From Bacillota bacterium (GTDB lineage: Bacteria > Bacillota > Clostridia > Christensenellales > CAG-138): a DNA stretch of 10,820 nt. The DNA lies in NCBI GenBank assembly GCA_023416175.1, contig JAEZIE010000250.1, positions 1 to 10,820 on the forward strand, read 5' to 3'. Every line of letters begins with the position of its first letter. Within the stretch, counting starts at the first letter, position 1. Positions 6,656-10,820 of this stretch are shown in pieces. The notes below the pieces were generated by a model that worked only from the letters and a program-made list of their open reading frames with translations, was not told the DNA's origin and did not search any database. Made by a program: the position numbers and the translations under genes.

Positions 6656-7090
6656 TTGGGAAGGAAGGGCTTTTTTCGCCGGTTGTTTGGCAAAAAGGCG
6701 GATGAGTCTCCCGCAGCGCCCGCTATCGGTACAAACGTGCAGCCTGTTCAGCCGGAGCCGATTGCAAATAGGCCACAGTTTGTCGCGGCGATCGCCTCCG
6801 CCATTGCTATGGAGATGGGCACGGAGCCTCAAGGGATTCGGATACACTCTATCCGGCGCGTGGGTGAGGCCGCTCCCAACCGGGGGGCATTTGTCGCAGC
6901 GGTTTCCGCAGCCATCGCCACGCAGATGGGCACGGATGTAAGCGGCCTTCGGATTCATTCCATCCGCCCTGTCGCGTCGCGCGCGAATAACCGAGGTGAA
7001 TTCGTAGCGGCCATTGCCGCTGCACTGGCGGAGCAGATGGGGAAAGACGTAAGCGGTCTTCGAATCCATTCCATCCGTCAGGTATCTTAG
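6656..7090 (+). CDS. Triple-repeat protein related to the sodium-pump decarboxylase gamma/delta/epsilon C-terminal motif
   Basis: A 144-residue protein with a basic, aromatic N-terminus (GRKGFFRRLFGKK, 2-14), a Pro/Ala/Gln-rich linker (18-37), then three tandem 37-residue repeats starting at Asn38, Asn75 and Asn112. Each repeat reads NR-x-x-FVAA..AAIA..MG......R.HSIR.V. The FVAAIAAAIA...SIRRV pattern resembles the cytoplasmic tail of OadG/MmdD subunits and the small MmdE subunit of methylmalonyl-CoA decarboxylase; this comes from memory, not a search. No transmembrane helix is present, unlike OadG or MmdD. Its place directly before a biotin carrier and an OadA-type alpha subunit supports a structural role in that complex. 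The start is the TTG at 6656, with GGAGGTGA at 6643-6650; an in-frame TTG at 6641 would put the ribosome site inside the coding region. The gene is sound; the role is inferred. Confidence 0.8.
   Translation: MGRKGFFRRLFGKKADESPAAPAIGTNVQPVQPEPIANRPQFVAAIASAIAMEMGTEPQGIRIHSIRRVGEAAPNRGAFVAAVSAAIATQMGTDVSGLRIHSIRPVASRANNRGEFVAAIAAALAEQMGKDVSGLRIHSIRQVS
6767..7087 (+). repeat. Three tandem 111-bp coding repeats
   Basis: The units are 6767-6877, 6878-6988 and 6989-7087 (the last is shortened to 99 bp). The period is exactly 37 codons. Units 2 and 3 are closer to each other (TDVSGLRIHSIRPV versus KDVSGLRIHSIRQV) than to unit 1 (TEPQGIRIHSIRRV), suggesting that the 2/3 duplication was later. Synonymous differences are spread through the copies, so the array is not a recent exact duplication. 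Confidence 0.9.
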
Positions 7091-7146
7091 TCTCTATAAT
7101 CTAGCTGTCAATAGTAGATCCGAAAAGTAAAGCAGGAGGAAAAACG

Positions 7147-7545
7147 ATGCGTAAGTTTCTTGTGAATGTGAACGGCACTTCCTACGAGGTAATGGTAGAA
7201 GAGATTTCCGGCGCTGCCGCACCCGTTGCGGCTCCTGCAGCCGCATCCAATTTCGTGGCGGCTCCCGTCGCTGCACCCGCGCCCGCAGCAGCTCCCGCTC
7301 CCGCACCCGCGCCCGTCGCGGCTGCGGCAGGGCAGACAAGCGTTAGCGCGCCCATGCCCGGTACGATCCTGTCCGTGAGTGTGAAGCCCGGCGATCAGGT
7401 CAAGCGCAATCAGGTGCTTATGGTACTCGAAGCCATGAAAATGGAAAACGAGATCGTAGCCCCTGTGGAAGGCGTGATCGTGGGCGTCAACGTTGCAGGC
7501 GGCCAAGCCGTCAATACCGGCGAGCCTCTCTGCGTGATCGGCTGA
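7147..7545 (+). CDS. Biotin carboxyl carrier protein (stand-alone biotinyl subunit)
   Basis: A 132-residue carrier that shuttles a carboxyl group on covalently bound biotin between active sites. Three parts are visible: an N-terminal beta segment (KFLVNVNGTSYEVMVEEI, 3-20) typical of decarboxylase gamma or transcarboxylase 1.3S subunits; a flexible Ala/Pro/Val linker (about 23-62); and a biotinyl domain (about 66-131). The biotinylation motif is EAMKMEN at 95-101, with Lys98 as the modified residue. The paired glycines and hydrophobic turns that frame the barrel (PMPGTI, VKPGDQV, PVEGVI) are present. The ATG is preceded by AGGAGG at 7134-7139. It lies 56 bp after the repeat protein and 106 bp before the alpha subunit. 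Length and architecture fit MmdC-like gamma or 1.3S subunits rather than fatty-acid AccB, and the OadA-type neighbour supports this. Confidence 0.93.
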   Translation: MRKFLVNVNGTSYEVMVEEISGAAAPVAAPAAASNFVAAPVAAPAPAAAPAPAPAPVAAAAGQTSVSAPMPGTILSVSVKPGDQVKRNQVLMVLEAMKMENEIVAPVEGVIVGVNVAGGQAVNTGEPLCVIG

Positions 7546-7606
7546 GGAACGGGTAAAAGTAAAGTGAGACGCCGCGGGCTTTAAATAAGCGCCGTGCTGC
7601 GTACCG

Positions 7607-7626
7607 TTGCGGCGTATCCGCCGCAA
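7607..7626 (+). promoter_or_regulatory. Perfect hairpin between the carrier and alpha-subunit genes
   Basis: TTGCGGCG (7607-7614) and CGCCGCAA (7619-7626) form a perfect 8-bp stem with a TATC loop. No T tract follows, so it is not a classical terminator. It ends eight bases before the AAAGGAGG ribosome site (7635-7642) of the alpha gene. It could act as an mRNA-stability or processing element that tunes subunit ratios; that role is inferred. Confidence 0.5.
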
Positions 7627-7651
7627 TCAATGTGAAAGGAGGAACCCACGA

Positions 7652-9139
7652 TTGGCTAAAAAAGTATTGATCACCGATACCATACTGCGCGATGCGCACC
7701 AGTCCCAGGCCGCGACCCGCATGCGCACGGAAGACATGCTTCCCGCATGCGAAATACTCGACAGCGTAGGGTATTGGTCTTTGGAGTGCTGGGGCGGCGC
7801 GACGTTTGATAGTTGCCTGCGTTTCCTCAACGAGGATCCATGGGAGCGTTTAAGAAAACTTAAGAAGGCGCTGCCCAACACCAAGCTGCAGATGCTTTTC
7901 CGTGGCCAGAACATACTGGGCTACAAGCATTATGCGGATGACGTGGTGGAACAGTTCTGCAGAAAGGCCATTGAAAACGGCATCGACGTTGTGCGCATAT
8001 TCGACGCGCTCAACGATACCAGAAACCTTGAAGCGGCCATTAAGTATACCAAGAAGTACGGCGGTATCTGCGAGCCTGCCATCAGCTATACCATAAGCCC
8101 CGTCCACAACGAGGATTATTTTGTAAAGCTGGCCAAAGAGCTTGTACAGATGGGCGCGGATGTCATCTGCATCAAGGATATGGCGAACCTCTTGCTGCCC
8201 TATGACGCGTATTCCCTTGTCAAGCGGTTAAAGGCGGAAGTGAACGTTCCCATCCACCTGCATACGCACAACACCACCGGCACGGGCGATATGACGTACC
8301 TGATGGCTGTGCAGGCGGGCGTAGATATTGTAGACTGCGCGCTTTCTCCCATGGGCAACGGTACCGCGCAGCCCGCTACAGAGCCGCTCGTCGCCACCCT
8401 CAAGGGTACGGAATACGATACGGGGCTTGACCTAAACAAGCTTGCAAAAGCAGCAACCCATTTCAGGGGCGTTGCCGAAAAGCTTAAGAAAGAGGGCAGC
8501 CTCGATCCCAAGGTTTTGAGCGTGGACGTCAATACGCTATTGTACCAGGTGCCCGGCGGTATGCTTAGTAACCTCATTTCCCAGCTCAAGCAGGCGAATG
8601 CGGAGGATAAGTACTACCAGGTGCTTGAAGAGATTCCCCGCGTGCGCGAGGAGTTCGGTTACCCGCCACTCGTTACGCCCACCAGCCAGATTGTGGGTTC
8701 CCAGGCGGTGCTTAACGTCATATCTGGCGAACGCTACAAGACGTTCTCTAAGGAATCAAAGGCGCTCCTGCACGGCGAATACGGCATGCTCCCCGGCAAG
8801 GTAAACGAGGAAGTAAGGCGTAAGGCGATCGGGGATGAGGAAGTCATCACCTGCCGTCCCGCGGATCTGTTAAAGCCGGAGCTTGATAGTTATCGCGAGG
8901 AAATCAAAGACATCATGGAGCAGGAAGAGGACGTACTCAGCTACGCGCTGTTCCCGCAGGTCGCCATGAAGTTTTTTGAAGCGCGCAAAGCGGCAAAGTC
9001 CGGCGTGCCGGCGGCTCCCGCGCCTGCTCCCGCTCCTGTGGCGGCTCCAGTCGCGGCGGCTCCTGTAGCAGAAGCTCCCGCACCGGCAAAGTCGCCAGAA
9101 GGCGTGACGGTGCTTTATGTGGAGGATCTTACCGCGTAA
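7652..9139 (+). CDS. Carboxyltransferase alpha subunit (OadA / PycB / transcarboxylase 5S type)
   Basis: A 495-residue biotin-dependent carboxyltransferase acting between oxaloacetate and pyruvate. The N-terminal HMGL-like TIM barrel (about 5-270) carries RDAHQS at 13-18 (metal ligand Asp14), NEDPWERLR at 60-68, RGQN at 84-87, IKDMA at 174-178 (Lys175, the expected carboxylated lysine) and HLHTHN at 202-207 (metal ligands His204 and His206). The conserved C-terminal PYC/OADA domain (about 295-445) has PGGMLSN, RVREEFGYPPLVTP and RPADLL. The tail is an Ala/Pro linker (453-479) ending EGVTVLYVEDLTA, with no biotinyl domain. Many OadA proteins fuse biotin at this point; here it is on the separate carrier. 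Candidate systems are sodium-pumping oxaloacetate decarboxylase, transcarboxylase 5S, or a split pyruvate carboxylase. The TTG start at 7652 follows AAAGGAGG by nine bases, and the protein then begins AKKVLITDTILRD as the family does. Confidence 0.93.
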   Translation: MAKKVLITDTILRDAHQSQAATRMRTEDMLPACEILDSVGYWSLECWGGATFDSCLRFLNEDPWERLRKLKKALPNTKLQMLFRGQNILGYKHYADDVVEQFCRKAIENGIDVVRIFDALNDTRNLEAAIKYTKKYGGICEPAISYTISPVHNEDYFVKLAKELVQMGADVICIKDMANLLLPYDAYSLVKRLKAEVNVPIHLHTHNTTGTGDMTYLMAVQAGVDIVDCALSPMGNGTAQPATEPLVATLKGTEYDTGLDLNKLAKAATHFRGVAEKLKKEGSLDPKVLSVDVNTLLYQVPGGMLSNLISQLKQANAEDKYYQVLEEIPRVREEFGYPPLVTPTSQIVGSQAVLNVISGERYKTFSKESKALLHGEYGMLPGKVNEEVRRKAIGDEEVITCRPADLLKPELDSYREEIKDIMEQEEDVLSYALFPQVAMKFFEARKAAKSGVPAAPAPAPAPVAAPVAAAPVAEAPAPAKSPEGVTVLYVEDLTA

Positions 9140-9156
9140 AAATTATTTGTTGCAAC

Positions 9157-9190
9157 CAGTAAGGCGGGGGATTCCCCGCCTTACTGCGTT
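9157..9190 (+). terminator. Strong hairpin terminator after the alpha-subunit gene
   Basis: A perfect 13-bp stem: CAGTAAGGCGGGG (9157-9169) and CCCCGCCTTACTG (9174-9186), with a GATT loop, 17 bp after the stop codon. The following CGTTTAAGG is only weakly T-rich, so termination could be imperfect, but the stem stability and position strongly suggest the end of the operon. Confidence 0.75.
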
Positions 9191-9239
9191 TAAGGAAAGC
9201 TTTATATTGAAATACACTATCTTAACCTGAGGAGATCCA

Positions 9240-9488
9240 TTGCAAACGGGATATACGGTATCGCCACTTTGTTTCGCAGTTGATTATGTGGATTTGCATA
9301 TACATTCATTTACAATCAAATCCCGAATGCGCAGTAAGATGAAAATGCCCATGATTTGGCATTCCCAGAGTTTGAAAAAGTGGCAGCGTCAGGATTTTAA
9401 GGAATTCTTCATTTTTGCTTATATGAAATCCATGTGGCTGTTTTGGTCGGATTGCGGTATACTATGCAAGAAGGCAATTTTAGGATAA
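9240..9488 (+). pseudogene. Possible decayed PHP-domain fragment in the gap before pgsA
   Basis: The stretch 9191-9510 holds no convincing intact gene. A TTG at 9240, preceded by GAGGAGA (about 9229-9235), opens an 82-codon frame. It contains YVDLHIHS (9285-9308), which looks like the metal-binding DLHxHS start of PHP-domain phosphoesterases. The rest of this frame is Met/Lys/Trp-rich and unlike the family. In another frame, 9338-9397 reads DENAHDLAFPEFEKVAASGF, reminiscent of the next PHP segment. The original frame then resumes with KEFFIFAY. This would fit a remnant broken by frameshifts, but chance is a real alternative. A TATACT box at 9458-9463 could be the -10 of a pgsA promoter, although no good -35 precedes it. 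Confidence 0.25.
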
Positions 9489-9510
9489 GCAGAATGGGGC
9501 AGGTAAATAC

Positions 9511-10086
9511 ATGAGGCATATCCCGAACATACTCTCTACACTGCGCATCGGCATGGTGGGTGTATTTGTATATTTCTTTCAGCACGACAGATTTTTTGCC
9601 GCGCTGGGCATTTACGTGCTTGCTGTGCTGACGGATACGCTGGACGGTTACCTGGCCCGTCATAACAATTGGATTACGGACGTAGGCAAGGTGCTTGATC
9701 CTTTGGCGGACAAGCTGATGCTGATTGCCGCGCTCATCTGCTTCTGCATCAACGGGTGGGTCCCTGTTTGGCTGGTGGCGGTCGTGGTCGCCAAGGAACT
9801 TATCATGATCATCGGCGGTGCGCTTCTTTGGAAAAAGGAAATCGTCGTCTATGCGGATTGGTTCGGCAAATTCGCCACGGGGTTTTTTAACGCGGGCGTG
9901 GTCGCCACGCTTATCAAGCGTTTCTGGCCGTGGATTTCGTTTTGGAACATCGTACTGCTATCCATCGCCATGGTGCTGGGCGTTATTGCGCTTTTCCATT
10001 ACGCGCAGAAAAACGTGTTTAACAAGAGACCCATTACCGGACAAACCTCCGGTGGTGGCGCAAGTTCTGCAAAGGATACCGAATAG
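9511..10086 (+). CDS. pgsA: CDP-diacylglycerol--glycerol-3-phosphate 3-phosphatidyltransferase
   Basis: A 191-residue integral membrane enzyme that transfers the phosphatidyl group of CDP-diacylglycerol to glycerol 3-phosphate, the committed step to phosphatidylglycerol. The CDP-alcohol phosphotransferase motif is complete: Asp42, Asp45-Gly46, Ala49-Arg50, Gly59, Asp63 and Asp67 with canonical spacing. The N-terminus RHIPNILSTLRIGM (2-15) and the motif context LTDTLDGYLAR and DPLADK are typical of PgsA. About five or six hydrophobic segments follow, and the C-terminus is a polar, glycine/serine-rich tail (from about 170). The ATG is preceded by a GGGGCAGG ribosome site (9496-9503). It stands alone between a gap and the promoter of the yceD-rpmF unit. 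Other family members (phosphatidylserine or cardiolipin synthase types) are less likely given length and N-terminus. Confidence 0.9.
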   Translation: MRHIPNILSTLRIGMVGVFVYFFQHDRFFAALGIYVLAVLTDTLDGYLARHNNWITDVGKVLDPLADKLMLIAALICFCINGWVPVWLVAVVVAKELIMIIGGALLWKKEIVVYADWFGKFATGFFNAGVVATLIKRFWPWISFWNIVLLSIAMVLGVIALFHYAQKNVFNKRPITGQTSGGGASSAKDTE

Positions 10087-10117
10087 CAGGATGTTAGCGC
10101 ACATGCAATGGTGAAAA

Positions 10118-10162
10118 ACTACCGTGGGAACCCAAGTTTTCGTTGACAAACCATACGGTAGT
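10118..10162 (+). promoter_or_regulatory. Inverted repeat overlapping the yceD-rpmF promoter (possible operator)
   Basis: ACTACCGT (10118-10125) is repeated in inverse as ACGGTAGT (10155-10162), a perfect 8-bp match with 29 bases between the arms. The right arm lies inside the spacer between the -35 and -10 boxes, and the left arm is upstream of the -35. A bound repressor would block polymerase. An alternative local fold (AAAACT plus TGG with CCA plus AGTTTT, 10115-10140) could be a weak pgsA terminator. Confidence 0.35.
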
Positions 10163-10171
10163 CGATAAAAT
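10143..10171 (+). promoter_or_regulatory. Near-consensus sigma-A promoter of yceD-rpmF
   Basis: A perfect -35 box TTGACA (10143-10148), a 17-base spacer, and -10 box TAAAAT (10166-10171). Transcription would start near 10178, giving a short leader before the ribosome site GGAGGA (10189-10194) and the ATG at 10202. This is the clearest promoter in the window, as expected for a ribosomal-protein unit. Confidence 0.85.
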
Positions 10172-10201
10172 AAACGATGGTTGACTTTGGAGGAAGACCC
10201 T

Positions 10202-10720
10202 ATGGAGCTTTCGATCGCGGCGGCATTAAAGCAGCCGGGTGAGATTTTTTCGGAAGTCAGGAGCGAGACGTTGACGCCCCAGAAGTTTGGAGGCAATACG
10301 GTTACGTTTCCTGAGCCGCTAAAAATCAGCTTCACCTATACGTTTGACGGCGAGTCCATTGCCGTCAATGGAGGGATGGAGGCAAAGCTGTCCTCCAGAT
10401 GCGCCCGCTGTGACGAGCCTTTTGTAGAAACGCTCAATATCCCTTTGGAGGAACGTTTTGTAAAGGGCGCGTCCGGGGAAGACGAGGAAAGCTACACGTT
10501 CGCGGGTGAGGTATTGGATCTTACCCCGATGGTGATGGACAATCTATTTCTGAACATGCCGATATCAAGCGTGTGCAGCGATGATTGCAAAGGCTTATGC
10601 CCCGTCTGCGGATGTAATTTGAATACGGCGCAGTGTTCCTGCGAACGTGAGCCGGAAGAGGAAAACCCCTCCCCGCTCGCAGCGCTCGGTTCACTGTTTG
10701 ACGATGGTAAGGAGGTGTAA
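10202..10720 (+). CDS. yceD: DUF177 protein YceD
   Basis: A 172-residue protein of the DUF177 (YceD) family, encoded directly upstream of rpmF in many bacteria. DUF177 proteins have been linked to 23S rRNA accumulation and large-subunit maturation; the exact activity is not settled. An N-terminal beta-rich part (1-60) is followed by a CARC pair (Cys67, Cys70). An acidic stretch (92-98) and the conserved LDLTPMVMDNLFLNMP (105-120) come next. Then there is a cysteine cluster at 125, 129, 133, 136, 138, 145 and 147 (CSDDCKGLCPVCG), which looks like a zinc-binding knuckle. The tail is acidic. The ATG at 10202 is favoured by GGAGGAAG about six bases upstream; an in-frame TTG at 10181 would place the ribosome site inside the gene. 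The rpmF ribosome site AAGGAGGTG lies within its last codons. Confidence 0.9.
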   Translation: MELSIAAALKQPGEIFSEVRSETLTPQKFGGNTVTFPEPLKISFTYTFDGESIAVNGGMEAKLSSRCARCDEPFVETLNIPLEERFVKGASGEDEESYTFAGEVLDLTPMVMDNLFLNMPISSVCSDDCKGLCPVCGCNLNTAQCSCEREPEEENPSPLAALGSLFDDGKEV

Positions 10721-10722
10721 TC

Positions 10723-10820
10723 ATGGCGGTCCCCAAGAGAAGAACTTCTAAGGCCAGGCGGGATTCCCGCAGGTCCAGCCACTGGAAGCTGTCCATGCCC
10801 GGTATCGTGGCATGCCCCCA
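10723..10820 (+). CDS. rpmF: Ribosomal protein bL32, 5' part (cut by window end)
   Basis: Only the first 32 codons are present. The N-terminus MAVPKRRTSKARRDSRRSSH then WKLSMPGIVACP is diagnostic for bL32 of the large ribosomal subunit. Cys31 is the expected first cysteine of the zinc-ribbon (C+) form; the remaining cysteines lie beyond the window. The ATG follows the yceD stop by two bases and uses AAGGAGGTG (10709-10717) as ribosome site, so the two are translated from one message. Confidence 0.95.
   Translation, partial: MAVPKRRTSKARRDSRRSSHWKLSMPGIVACP

Noticed and set aside
7095..7100. A perfect TATAAT between the repeat protein and biotin carrier genes.
   Set aside because: No -35-like hexamer lies at suitable distance upstream; the match alone is not enough to claim an internal promoter.
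7213..7332. GC-rich Ala-Pro codon runs that look like a DNA tandem repeat.
   Set aside because: The units are irregular and encode a flexible linker typical of biotin carriers, so they are not a separate repeat element.
7108..7626. A long reverse-strand reading frame of about 172 codons opposite the biotin carrier gene.
   Set aside because: It is the complement of the GC-rich Ala-Pro linker and carrier gene, has His/Cys/Gly-rich low-complexity content, no ribosome site, and opposes a clear gene.

Overview
The window is a dense chromosomal segment with every gene on the + strand. It looks like a moderately GC-rich, endospore-forming anaerobe of the Bacillota (class Clostridia). The DUF2953 (YtfI-like)-YtfJ/GerW pair is a sporulation signature. 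Other supports are strong Shine-Dalgarno sequences, several TTG/GTG starts and intrinsic terminators. The genus cannot be fixed from the sequence. I see no rRNA, tRNA, transposase, integrase or CRISPR array.

Region 1 (4-3275) is a cell-wall synthesis cluster: a membrane-anchored FHA-domain protein, a SEDS polymerase of the FtsW/RodA family, and a class B penicillin-binding transpeptidase. The SEDS protein and the transpeptidase are the usual two halves of a peptidoglycan synthase. The order resembles the actinobacterial FhaB-RodA-PbpA cluster. The FHA domain has lost two of its expected phosphothreonine contacts.

Region 2 (3276-6426) follows a terminator-like hairpin. It is a sporulation and envelope block: DUF2953 membrane protein, YtfJ/GerW, a secreted D-Ala-D-Ala carboxypeptidase, and the 23S rRNA pseudouridine synthase RluB. 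It ends at a second terminator.

Region 3 (6427-9190) is the most unusual part. A low-GC leader with tandem candidate promoters and a foldable 5' UTR precedes three genes for a biotin-dependent carboxyltransferase or decarboxylase. The first encodes a 144-residue protein made of three 37-residue repeats that resemble the C-terminal motif of sodium-pump decarboxylase gamma/delta/epsilon subunits, but with no membrane helix. The second is a stand-alone biotin carrier protein. The third is an OadA / transcarboxylase-5S-type alpha subunit whose Ala-Pro tail ends without a biotin domain. No beta (pump) subunit, 12S subunit or biotin carboxylase is present, so the overall reaction is unresolved. A perfect 13-bp terminator closes the unit.

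Region 4 (9191-10820) starts with about 320 bp holding no convincing intact gene, only a possible decayed PHP-domain fragment. Then come PgsA (phosphatidylglycerophosphate synthase), a near-consensus promoter overlapped by an inverted repeat, the DUF177/YceD protein, and the start of rpmF (ribosomal protein bL32), cut by the window end.
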